From contig JAEWYG010000199.1 of the NCBI GenBank assembly GCA_023395755.1, forward strand, positions 1 to 6,664: 6,664 nucleotides of DNA. Direction: 5' to 3'. The notes under the pieces are model-generated. The model saw only the letters and a program-made list of their open reading frames with translations. It was not told the origin of the DNA and made no database searches. This document shows positions 1 through 6,096 of the stretch, piece after piece. Each line of letters opens with the position of its first letter. Position 1 is the first letter of the stretch. The position numbers and the translations under genes were made by a program. Origin of the DNA: Actinomycetes bacterium. Lineage in GTDB: Bacteria; Actinomycetota; Coriobacteriia; Coriobacteriales; Eggerthellaceae.

Positions 1-1638
1 ACGCGCAGATACCGCAACCTTCGTCACCGCATCACCCAGTGCCTCTTTCATGGCTGCAAACAAACTTTCGTTATCCTTGGCAACCTCTTCGGCATCCTTC
101 TTCTCTTCCTCAGTGGCAAGATCAAGATCGCCGCTTGCAACATTCTTGAGCTGCTTAGCGCCCTCGCCCTCTTCATTCGCACCATACTCGTGCATGGCTT
201 GGAAGCAGAATTCATCTACGTCCTGAGTGCAGAGTAGCACGTCAAAGCCCTTGCCCAGCACCGTCTTCACAATGGGCATTTTAGCCAAGCGCTCGATAGA
301 CTCACCGGCGGCATAATAGATGGCGTCCTGCTCGGCATCCATGCCCTCAACGTACTCTGCCAGCGTTACCAGTTTTTGCTGCTTGGCAGAGTAGAACAAC
401 AGCAGATCAGCCAATGGCTCCTTTTGCATGCCGTAGCTGGAATAGATACCATATTTAAGGCCGCGGCCAAAGTTCTCGAAGAACGCCTCGTAGCCTTCGC
501 GGTCGTTGTCACGCATGTTCTCAAGATCGCTCGCAATTTTCTTTTCGATCTTCTTTGCAATAGCGCGCAGTTGGCTATTATGCTGCAACGTTTCGCGACT
601 AATGTTCAACTGCAAATCCTGACTATCTACAACACCGCGCACAAAGTTGTAATAGTCGGGCAGCAATTCTTCGCACTTCTCCATAATGAGCACATTGGAG
701 CTGTAGAGCGCGAGACCTTTCTGATAATCTTTGCTATACAGGTCAAACGGAGCGCGGCTGGGCACGAACAGCAGCGCATCGTAAGATAACGAGCCTTCAG
801 CATGCACTGAAATAGTACGCGCAGGATCAGAGAAATCGTGGAAGTCGGTCTTATAGAACTCGTCGTATTCTTCCTGCGTTACCTCGGATTTACGACGTTT
901 CCAGATAGGAATCATGGAGTTAATAGTATCAATTTCGGTGTAGTCTTCGTACTGGGTAACATAGTCGTCGCCAGCATCTTCGGGCTTAGGCAGCGCGCGA
1001 GACCTTGTCACTTCCATTTGAATGGGGTAGCGTACGTAGTTGCTATAGCGCTTGATGAGATTCTTGAGGCCATACTCCGTAAGGTAGTGGTCGTAGTTTT
1101 CCTCTTCGGTATTATCTTTGAGCGTAAGGATAATGTCGGTGCCGTGTTCTGCCTTCTCGGTCGAGCTGAGGTTATATCCCTCTACGCCGTCGCTCTCCCA
1201 CTGCGCGGCCTCATCAGAGCCATAGGCCTTCGATACAACGCGCACGCTCTTGGCCACCATAAACGATGAGTAGAAACCAACACCAAACTGGCCAATGATG
1301 TCGATGTCTTCACCCTGACTCTCGGCATTGTCAGTCTTAAACTCCATGCTGCCTGAGTGAGCAATGGTTCCCAGGTTTTTCTCTAGCTCGTCAGCCGTCA
1401 TGCCGATACCCGTATCAGACACGGTAATGGTGCGGGCATCTTTGTCAAACGACACACGAATGGCGAGATCGTCCTTGCCTACTTGCACCGATTTGTCGGT
1501 AAGGCTTTTGAAATACAGCTTATCCACCGCGTCGGACGCGTTTGAGATAAGCTCACGTAAAAAAATCTCGGGGTTGGTATAAATTGAGTTGATCATAAGG
1601 TCGAGCAGCTTTTTGCTCTCTGTTTTAAATTTGCGCAT
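1..1638 (-). CDS. htpG: Molecular chaperone HtpG (bacterial Hsp90), C-terminus cut by window edge
   Basis: Cytosolic ATP-dependent Hsp90 chaperone. The frame is open for 546 codons from ATG at 1638 to base 1 without a stop; the family is usually about 600-650 residues, so roughly the last 80-100 (the dimerization end) lie outside. Visible in order: the GHKL ATPase domain, with RELISNASDA at residues 28-37 (E29 matches the catalytic Glu, N33 the Mg ligand), SDTGIGM at 74-80 (D75 contacts adenine) and the lid glycine motif GQFGVGF at 116-122; then the middle domain, with IPIW at 243-246, EEYDEFYK around 256-263, and SRETLQ at 347-352, whose R348 matches the gamma-phosphate-sensing Arg. The start is fixed by the family N-terminus (MRKFKTESKKLLDLMINSIY) and by AAAAGGAG (complement of 1650-1657), 11 bases upstream, a slightly long spacing. 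It is transcribed alone from the promoter and CIRCE operator upstream. Identification is very secure. Confidence 0.98.
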   Translation of the reverse strand, partial: MRKFKTESKKLLDLMINSIYTNPEIFLRELISNASDAVDKLYFKSLTDKSVQVGKDDLAIRVSFDKDARTITVSDTGIGMTADELEKNLGTIAHSGSMEFKTDNAESQGEDIDIIGQFGVGFYSSFMVAKSVRVVSKAYGSDEAAQWESDGVEGYNLSSTEKAEHGTDIILTLKDNTEEENYDHYLTEYGLKNLIKRYSNYVRYPIQMEVTRSRALPKPEDAGDDYVTQYEDYTEIDTINSMIPIWKRRKSEVTQEEYDEFYKTDFHDFSDPARTISVHAEGSLSYDALLFVPSRAPFDLYSKDYQKGLALYSSNVLIMEKCEELLPDYYNFVRGVVDSQDLQLNISRETLQHNSQLRAIAKKIEKKIASDLENMRDNDREGYEAFFENFGRGLKYGIYSSYGMQKEPLADLLLFYSAKQQKLVTLAEYVEGMDAEQDAIYYAAGESIERLAKMPIVKTVLGKGFDVLLCTQDVDEFCFQAMHEYGANEEGEGAKQLKNVASGDLDLATEEEKKDAEEVAKDNESLFAAMKEALGDAVTKVAVSAR

Positions 1639-1649
1639 GATGTACGTCG

Positions 1650-1657
1650 CTCCTTTT
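1650..1657 (-). promoter_or_regulatory. Ribosome binding site of htpG
   Basis: In gene sense this reads AAAAGGAG, a good Shine-Dalgarno match. The gap to the ATG at 1638 is 11 bases. No in-frame start codon lies between them, so it supports 1638 as the start. Confidence 0.75.
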
Positions 1658-1673
1658 GTCTTCACGTGCTGTA

Positions 1674-1700
1674 TTGGCAGTCTAAGCCATCGAGTGCTAA
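1674..1700 (-). promoter_or_regulatory. CIRCE operator (HrcA repressor site) in front of htpG
   Basis: In gene sense the sequence is TTAGCACTC, nine bases, GACTGCCAA. The published CIRCE consensus is TTAGCACTC-N9-GAGTGCTAA, so the first arm is perfect, the second has 7 of 9 matches, and the spacer is exactly nine. It begins six bases after the -10 box, so it covers the expected transcription start and the start of the 5' leader, the usual CIRCE position. HrcA binding here would repress htpG until heat or misfolded protein titrates GroEL away. The hrcA gene is not in this window. Match and position are seen; control by HrcA is inferred. Confidence 0.9.
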
Positions 1701-1706
1701 TACGAA

Positions 1707-1734
1707 ATTGTAATACGTCAAGAAGGTATGTCAA
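1707..1734 (-). promoter_or_regulatory. Vegetative promoter of htpG
   Basis: In gene sense: -35 TTGACA (perfect, at 1734-1729), 16-base spacer, -10 TACAAT (5 of 6, at 1712-1707). The predicted start is near 1700, at the first base of the CIRCE element, giving a leader of about 62 bases. A housekeeping-type promoter plus a repressor operator fits HrcA-type heat-shock control better than an alternative sigma factor. Confidence 0.85.
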
Positions 1735-1806
1735 GCGAAGCATTTTGCTGATCCCGCTATTCCCACAAATCATGCAGAGAAACACGGTGACCGTCCAAAG
1801 AAAGCG

Positions 1807-2733
1807 CTATCTACAACAAGGAACCCGCTGCCCCTCTTCTTCGCACACAAGCAACCAGGCATTACCTGTAGAAGCAGCACGAGAGCACCCGACACAGGTT
1901 AGCTTGTCGCAGGTTTCGACCGATTGCGGAGCTCCGGCATACCTGTCAGCTTTTACAGCAGCCTTATCCTGTTCGCCACACGTCCTAGAACCCTGCCTCT
2001 CAATCTCCATTGCCCGCAGCACCATCTGCGCCAATTGCTGCATACCGCGCTTCGTGGGGTGCGTTCCGTCCACGGCCTCATAATCGCACCCTAAAGCACG
2101 CACATCGGCAATAAGGCAACCATTTTGACGGGCTGCAACACGAATTGCCTCGTTATAGGAATCAAAATGAATACCACGCAAACGATACGTGAACGTCGAA
2201 TGGTCAGATCCCGCCACACGTCCGGGACAAAGGGTGCAACACCACACCTCCGCCTGCGGATAAGCCGCGCAAATACGCTTGAGCATTGCGCTATAGGCTA
2301 CCGCAAACCCTTCGGTTGTATTGACGGGTGCTACACCGGCGGTACGCTCGGGAACGGACGAGACCTCAAGGTTTTGTGGCAATGCATTTCCGCGCCCCGC
2401 CATCTGCGCATCTGCACCACCCCATCCATAATCATTGATGCCAATGAACACGAGAATTGCATCGGGCAAAACGCTCTCTTTAGCAAGCGCTTCAATGCGC
2501 TGCTGGCTGTTGGCCGCAGGAAAACCCGCACCCTCCACCATACTGCCAGAAAACGAGCCATTCCGCAGCGGCATGCCACCACACTGATCGATTACCTGGG
2601 CCCACCAGGTATCCGCAGGCGAAAGAACACCGGTTGCTTGGCGTCGGGCTCCTTCGTAATACACGCGGAATCCTTCGGGGTTGCAACCTTCAAAGGTACT
2701 AATAGAATCACCCAATACAGAGAAACGCCTCAT
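1807..2733 (-). CDS. SGNH/GDSL-family hydrolase with cysteine-rich C-terminal tail
   Basis: Predicted serine esterase/lipase-like hydrolase; the substrate cannot be told. Numbered from ATG 2733 (308 residues), all SGNH blocks are present: VLGDSIS near the N-terminus with nucleophile S10; block II NGS with G59; block III GIND at 98-101 with N100; and block V DGTHP at 222-226 with D222 and H225 as the rest of the triad. The N-terminal GDSISTFEG...VYY segment is typical of a bacterial SGNH subgroup. No signal peptide is evident, so it is probably cytoplasmic. After the hydrolase core (about residue 248) comes a 60-residue tail with C252, C275, C280, C283, C297, C306 and C307, which the basic fold does not require. 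The ATG at 2733 places GDS at residue 8, as usual in the family; a TTG at 2751 would add six residues, and both starts have only weak AGG-type ribosome sites. It lies about 100 bp after the DUF308 gene, same strand. Confidence 0.88.
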   Translation of the reverse strand: MRRFSVLGDSISTFEGCNPEGFRVYYEGARRQATGVLSPADTWWAQVIDQCGGMPLRNGSFSGSMVEGAGFPAANSQQRIEALAKESVLPDAILVFIGINDYGWGGADAQMAGRGNALPQNLEVSSVPERTAGVAPVNTTEGFAVAYSAMLKRICAAYPQAEVWCCTLCPGRVAGSDHSTFTYRLRGIHFDSYNEAIRVAARQNGCLIADVRALGCDYEAVDGTHPTKRGMQQLAQMVLRAMEIERQGSRTCGEQDKAAVKADRYAGAPQSVETCDKLTCVGCSRAASTGNAWLLVCEEEGQRVPCCR

Positions 2734-2800
2734 CACAGCGCGCCTAGCCAATTAAATTTACCTGCATGAGAGAAAGTGCTCGCCGCGTCGCGCACGCCAA

Positions 2801-2829
2801 GCACCTTATGGTCTTGCGTCATATGGTGC
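2801..2829. repeat. Imperfect inverted repeat between the DUF308 gene and the SGNH hydrolase gene
   Basis: Arms GCACCTTATG (2801-2810) and CATATGGTGC (2820-2829) pair at 9 of 10 positions around a nine-base loop. It starts six bases past the stop of the DUF308 gene, as a terminator hairpin would, but no T-run follows on the minus strand, so it is at best an atypical terminator, mRNA 3'-end stabilizer or attenuator. Part of its inner arm (AGCAC at 2800-2804) could alternatively pair with GTGCT at 2776-2780. Confidence 0.5.
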
Positions 2830-2835
2830 CCTCGC

Positions 2836-3384
2836 TTAACGCTGGTTTTTTAGCGCACTGGACAAAGATGCCTCGATAATCAGATCGCCAACACCCTTCA
2901 CAATAAGAAGAATGCCCAGGACCAACATAAACGTAACCGTAGTGTCGAAAGGATTCACAATGATAACCACGCCACCAACGGCAACAACCACGCTTACCAC
3001 GAGACCAAGTACCCACGTGTTGCCACGATACGTGCGCAATTCAAAAGATCGCACGGCATTCACTACACCGCCAATAACCAACAAAACACCCAAGACAAGC
3101 GAGAAGAAACCAGCAACCGCCTGAGGGAATATGGCAACAAGTAAGGCAACTACGAGGAAGAAGACAGCCGTCGCAAGAACGCCTGGTGAACGGTAACGCT
3201 CCCCCTTGCCGCGAAAATATGCGAATAGCGACGCTACACCAGTTGCCGCAAGGTAAAGAGCCAGCAGATACATGAGAGTAAGTGTGGTTGTTTCCGGTAT
3301 GAACGCCAACAGCAATCCCAGCGCAACCGACAAAACTGCCTGCACGATAATATTCGAACGAACCATCTGAAGAAACGATCCCAT
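2836..3384 (-). CDS. HdeD/DUF308-family six-helix membrane protein
   Basis: Integral membrane protein of 182 residues, almost wholly hydrophobic, with six predicted helices at about 11-29, 34-55, 67-87, 90-110, 124-143 and 147-169. The helices form three hairpins, each with a proline at its turn (P30, P87, P145) followed by a hydrophobic run ending in Gly: the threefold internal repeat of the DUF308 short-repeat family, to which E. coli HdeD (acid resistance) belongs. The biochemical role of Gram-positive members is unknown, so no function is assigned. The C-terminus is polar and lysine/arginine-tipped. ATG 3384 is chosen because GGAG lies six bases upstream; an in-frame ATG at 3435 would add 17 residues of non-membrane sequence and has no ribosome site. 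It is divergent from the marR-exporter operon and about 100 bp upstream of the SGNH gene. Confidence 0.85.
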   Translation of the reverse strand: MGSFLQMVRSNIIVQAVLSVALGLLLAFIPETTTLTLMYLLALYLAATGVASLFAYFRGKGERYRSPGVLATAVFFLVVALLVAIFPQAVAGFFSLVLGVLLVIGGVVNAVRSFELRTYRGNTWVLGLVVSVVVAVGGVVIIVNPFDTTVTFMLVLGILLIVKGVGDLIIEASLSSALKNQR

Positions 3385-3401
3385 GCTTATCTCCGTTCTT
3401 G

Positions 3402-3425
3402 CTTGCCAGCCCGAGCTTCGGCAAG
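3402..3425 (-). repeat. Leader hairpin upstream of the DUF308 gene
   Basis: Arms CTTGCC (3402-3407) and GGCAAG (3420-3425) are perfectly complementary around a 12-base loop. In the minus-strand transcript this hairpin would sit just upstream of the ribosome site (GGAG, eight bases closer to the ATG). It may affect mRNA stability or translation; no known riboswitch class is recognised. Confidence 0.4.
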
Positions 3426-3430
3426 AGAAT

Positions 3431-3459
3431 ACCATAGCTCACCCCTATCAGGGGCGCAA
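3431..3459 (-). promoter_or_regulatory. Weak candidate promoter for the DUF308 gene
   Basis: In gene sense: TTGCGC (3459-3454), 17-base spacer, TATGGT (3436-3431). Only the TTG core and four of six -10 bases match. A CCCCT-ATC-AGGGG inverted repeat (3442-3454) occupies most of the spacer and touches the -35, which could be an operator or chance. Its position, about 47 bases ahead of the ATG, is plausible. Confidence 0.3.
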
Positions 3460-3521
3460 ACGCAAGCTTTGTAACGGCACCGGAACCAGGTACCAATGCC
3501 ACCATCTGCATCACTTTCCTC

Positions 3522-3550
3522 TTGACTTGTTTTTATAGTCGCTTTATTGT
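3522..3550 (+). promoter_or_regulatory. Promoter of the marR-exporter operon
   Basis: -35 TTGACT (5 of 6) at 3522-3527, 17-base spacer, -10 TATTGT (4 of 6) at 3545-3550. The predicted start is near 3557, about 30 bases before the marR ATG and inside the palindromic operator. Confidence 0.75.
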
Positions 3551-3576
3551 TGTCGCTGCAACAGTTGTCACGACAA
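3550..3576 (+). promoter_or_regulatory. Palindromic operator, probable MarR autorepression site
   Basis: A 27-bp inverted repeat centred on A3563: TTGTCG, three bases, CAAC, A, GTTG, three bases, CGACAA; 10 of 13 positions per half are symmetric. It overlaps the last base of the -10 and the predicted start site and ends just at the ribosome site. MarR dimers bind such palindromes and repress their own operons, so autorepression relieved by an exported compound is the likely scheme. The palindrome is seen; the binding protein is inferred from context. Confidence 0.75.
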
Positions 3577-3580
3577 AGGA
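3575..3580 (+). promoter_or_regulatory. Ribosome binding site of the marR gene
   Basis: AAAGGA, six bases before the ATG at 3587. This favours 3587 over the in-frame ATG at 3593 (12 bases away). Its first two bases are the end of the operator palindrome. Confidence 0.75.
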
Positions 3581-3586
3581 TACCGT

Positions 3587-4012
3587 ATGTTTATGAACGA
3601 TCTCTCCATCATCGTACGGCACATGCGCGTTTTTGCCGAACGCTGTATGGGGGACACAGGTTTAGGTTTTCCCGAGCAAATCGTACTTATGTACTTGGCC
3701 GGCAACGATGGCTCCAACCAAGAGCAGATTGTTCGATTCTTCGAGCTCGACAAGGGTGCCATTGCAAAAACCGTAGCAAAGCTCGAAGCAAAGGGTCTTG
3801 TTGTTAGTAGAATCAACGAAAACAACCGTCGCGAAAAAACCCTATCGCTCACCCCCGAGGCGCAACGCATCCTCGAGCATATGAGAGAAGCGCTAACTAT
3901 TTGGCAGGACCGCGTGTTCCAGGGAATTGACCCCGAAAGCAAGCGTATAACAGAAGAATCCGTCGCTCGCATGGCGAAGAATTCCCACCTCATGATCGAA
4001 GGGAAAAATTAG
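3587..4012 (+). CDS. MarR-family winged-helix transcriptional repressor
   Basis: DNA-binding regulator of 141 residues, the normal length of the family. The helical dimerization N-terminus (about 1-40) is followed by the winged helix-turn-helix: support helix at about 44-53 (NQEQIVRFFE), recognition helix at about 56-70 (KGAIAKTVAKLEAKG), and the wing at about 73-88, with NENNRREK in place of the usual DxRDxRxK and the typical SLTPEAQ sequence after it. The C-terminal helices (about 90-138) complete the dimer interface. One base separates its stop from the ATG of the exporter gene, so the two are translationally close and surely co-transcribed. By analogy with other MarR-exporter pairs it most likely represses the operon through the 27-bp palindrome and is released by a compound that the pump removes. 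The ligand is unknown. Confidence 0.92.
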   Translation: MFMNDLSIIVRHMRVFAERCMGDTGLGFPEQIVLMYLAGNDGSNQEQIVRFFELDKGAIAKTVAKLEAKGLVVSRINENNRREKTLSLTPEAQRILEHMREALTIWQDRVFQGIDPESKRITEESVARMAKNSHLMIEGKN

Positions 4013-4013
4013 C

Positions 4014-6047
4014 ATGGCAAAAGTCGAACCAACCAGATCGAACACTAAGGGCTACGTGCTCGTTGCCGTCGTTTACCTTTTAGGCCTCTTTATCGGTGCG
4101 CTTGACACAGGCATTGTCACGCCAGCACGTACGGTTATACAAAGCGGTTTAGGGGTAGACGAACAACTAGGTGTGTGGATGATTACCATATACACCTTAG
4201 CTTACGCTGCGGCCATACCCGTAATGGGCAAGCTAGCCGATCGCTTCGGGCGCAAAAGTATCTATTTAACCAGCATTCTGCTCTTTGGTGTCGGATCACT
4301 TTTCTGCGGACTCGCACAAGATTTCGGTAGCTTTGAACTGCTTATCGCAGCGCGCGCATTGCAAGCCATTGGAGGCGGCGGCATCATGCCAGTAGCCACC
4401 GCTGAGTTTGGCACGGCATTCCCTGAAGAAAAACGCGGCATGGCGCTCGGTCTCGTGGGCGGTGTGTACGGAATAGCCAATGTGTTCGGCGCCTCTGCCG
4501 GCAGCCTTATCCTCGATATTTTCGGACAACAAAACTGGCAGTTTATTTTTTACGTAAACATTCCTATCTGCCTTTTCATTCTTGCTGTCGGTTTCATGGT
4601 GCTACCAAACACCAAAGAACGCGAGGTGAGGCCCATTGATGGCTTAGGCATTGGTGTGCTGGTAATCATGGTCTTGAGTTTGTTATATGGCTTACGTAAC
4701 CTCGACTTTTTCGACTTCGGAAATTCTATCGTTACTCAGGAGGTTTATCCCTTCCTTATCGCTTTCGCGGTGCTCATCCCCTTCTTTATTCTCATAGAAA
4801 AGCGTGCGAGCGACCCTGTTATGAATCTTGCATACTTTAAAGATCGCAGCATTGTGGTTACCATGCTACTTTCCATCATCACCGGCGTGGTTATGATGGG
4901 TATGATATTCATTCCCCAATTCTCTGAAAATGCTTTGGGTATGCCCTCAGGATCGGGCGGTTACTTCGTTATTATCTTGGCGGTGTTTGCAGGTGTTGGT
5001 TCGCCCATATCGGGTAAGCTTATCGACCGCTTCGGCGTTAAAATCGTACTTGGATTCGGTCTAGCCGCAAGTGCGGTAGGCTCACTATTCCTCGCATTGG
5101 TGGCCACCAACAATCCTAGCGTGGTGAACGTAGTGGTAAGCTTGATACTCATTGGTATTGGTATGGGCTTCACCATGGGCACGCCTCTCAATTACATGAT
5201 GCTTGCCAAGACCAAAGAATCAGAATCGAACTCCGCGCTGGCCACACTGTCGCTTGTACGCTCAATCGGCACCGCCGTGGCGCCAGCTATTATGATTGCA
5301 TTTCTAGCTCACGCTGGCGCAACCGTACAAGAAAACCTCCTAGACGTAATGCCTGAACAGGCAAACGTGTCCCTACTCCCCCACGAACAGGACGTTACCG
5401 ACGAGCTGGCAACGCTCAAAGCCGACCCAGAGCTAAAAGATAAATTATCGGGAATGAATCTCCCTGATTTCTCATCCATGCATACCATAAACGTGAATAT
5501 GAACTCAAACGGCGGCACGTTTGAGGTGCCAGCAGATCTACTCGAGAGTATGAAAAGCGCCGATGTAACCACCATTGTGGCAACTGCAAAAACGTTCGCA
5601 TCGACAATGTTCGACGAAAAGATGCCCACTGTTACAAAAGACGTTAATGCTGGCATCGACAAAGGTCTCGACAGCATCAACACCGCTCTATCTCAAATCG
5701 ACACGAGCATAGCCACTATGCAAAAAACACTGGATGCAATGGGGCCCGCAGCTGGTCAGTCGCCGATGCAGCAAGGCTTTCAAGCAATGAAAAATACCCG
5801 TGATGAAATGAGCACACTGAGAGAAAATCTTCAGGCTATGAAAGATGGCGTTCCAGCAGCACTCGAAAGTGCCAAACAAGACTATTTAACACAGATCGAC
5901 GAACGAGCAACGCGCATTGAAGGCATGTTCCAAAAAACGCTCAACGAAGGTTTTCGGGGACTGTTCGCCCTCGTGGCTGCGTGCTCAATCGTAGGCTTAG
6001 TGCTGCTACCGTTCTATCGCGACGACAAGAGGAAGGTCGCAGCTTAG
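4014..6047 (+). CDS. DHA2-family (EmrB/QacA-like) MFS multidrug exporter with large extracytoplasmic insertion
   Basis: Cytoplasmic-membrane drug:proton antiporter of the 14-helix DHA2 family; substrate unknown. TM1 carries the conserved acid D31 (LDTGIV; family pattern LDxTIV). Motif A, GKLADRFGRK, is at 72-81 in the loop between TM2 and TM3, with an A-like repeat GKLIDRFGVK at 334-343 in the second half. Motif C is altered: FGASAGS at about 158-164 in place of the usual GPxxGG. TM13 ends near residue 433 and TM14 spans about 649-667, with a basic cytoplasmic tail. The 214 residues between (about 434-647) are hydrophilic and helical, with hydrophobic a/d heptads at I548, L552, I555, L559, I562, I566, M569, L573 and M576 and a second helix run from about 585 to 645. 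At 677 residues it is some 150-200 longer than typical DHA2 pumps (about 480-520). Start: ATG one base after the marR stop; AAGGG lies about ten bases upstream. Confidence 0.93.
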   Translation: MAKVEPTRSNTKGYVLVAVVYLLGLFIGALDTGIVTPARTVIQSGLGVDEQLGVWMITIYTLAYAAAIPVMGKLADRFGRKSIYLTSILLFGVGSLFCGLAQDFGSFELLIAARALQAIGGGGIMPVATAEFGTAFPEEKRGMALGLVGGVYGIANVFGASAGSLILDIFGQQNWQFIFYVNIPICLFILAVGFMVLPNTKEREVRPIDGLGIGVLVIMVLSLLYGLRNLDFFDFGNSIVTQEVYPFLIAFAVLIPFFILIEKRASDPVMNLAYFKDRSIVVTMLLSIITGVVMMGMIFIPQFSENALGMPSGSGGYFVIILAVFAGVGSPISGKLIDRFGVKIVLGFGLAASAVGSLFLALVATNNPSVVNVVVSLILIGIGMGFTMGTPLNYMMLAKTKESESNSALATLSLVRSIGTAVAPAIMIAFLAHAGATVQENLLDVMPEQANVSLLPHEQDVTDELATLKADPELKDKLSGMNLPDFSSMHTINVNMNSNGGTFEVPADLLESMKSADVTTIVATAKTFASTMFDEKMPTVTKDVNAGIDKGLDSINTALSQIDTSIATMQKTLDAMGPAAGQSPMQQGFQAMKNTRDEMSTLRENLQAMKDGVPAALESAKQDYLTQIDERATRIEGMFQKTLNEGFRGLFALVAACSIVGLVLLPFYRDDKRKVAA

Positions 6048-6055
6048 GACAAAAC

Positions 6056-6096
6056 GATGAGCTGTCGCTCGATAGCGTATCGAGCGACAGCTCATC
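6056..6096. terminator. Perfect 19-bp inverted repeat after the exporter gene, probable (bidirectional) terminator
   Basis: Arms 6056-6074 and 6078-6096 are exact reverse complements (19 of 19) around a GCG loop, starting nine bases after the exporter stop codon. On the plus strand the bases that follow are AATAAACG, with no T-run. On the minus strand the hairpin is followed by CGTTTTG, a short T-run. Position between two convergent genes suggests a shared transcription end point; the U-tract favours minus-strand (rhodanese) termination, while the plus-strand operon would rely on the strong hairpin alone or on another mechanism. Confidence 0.7.

Noticed and set aside
376..1269. Plus-strand open frames of 137 and 143 codons (376-789 and 838-1269)
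   Set aside because: They lie antisense to htpG, whose minus-strand frame is open throughout and matches Hsp90 motif by motif. They have no family resemblance and no ribosome sites.
1784..1794. ACGGT-G-ACCGT palindrome downstream of the SGNH gene as its terminator
   Set aside because: A one-base loop cannot form, leaving too short a stem, and only a broken T-run follows. No convincing terminator is visible there.
2125..2769. Plus-strand open frame of 214 codons
   Set aside because: It is antisense to the SGNH hydrolase, which has all its catalytic blocks. The plus-strand translation shows no recognisable domain and is a codon-bias shadow.
2836..3435. Longer form of the DUF308 protein starting at ATG 3435
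   Set aside because: No ribosome site precedes it, its first 17 residues are unlike the family, and it would start within the candidate promoter. The ATG at 3384 has GGAG at ideal spacing.
3476..3494. Three adjacent GGNACC hexamers (GGCACC, GGAACC, A, GGTACC) upstream of the DUF308 gene
   Set aside because: Striking by eye but short and degenerate, with no fixed relation to a promoter; chance is a fair explanation.
3041..3514. Minus-strand open frame of 157 codons overlapping the DUF308 gene
   Set aside because: It is another reading frame of the same stretch. The DUF308 frame has membrane helices, internal repeats and a ribosome site; this one has none.
5309..5683. Minus-strand open frame of 124 codons inside the exporter insertion
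   Set aside because: It is a shadow of the exporter frame, which continues through to TM14 without interruption. I also considered whether the insertion marks a gene fusion or frameshift, but the frame is continuous and the final helix follows normally.
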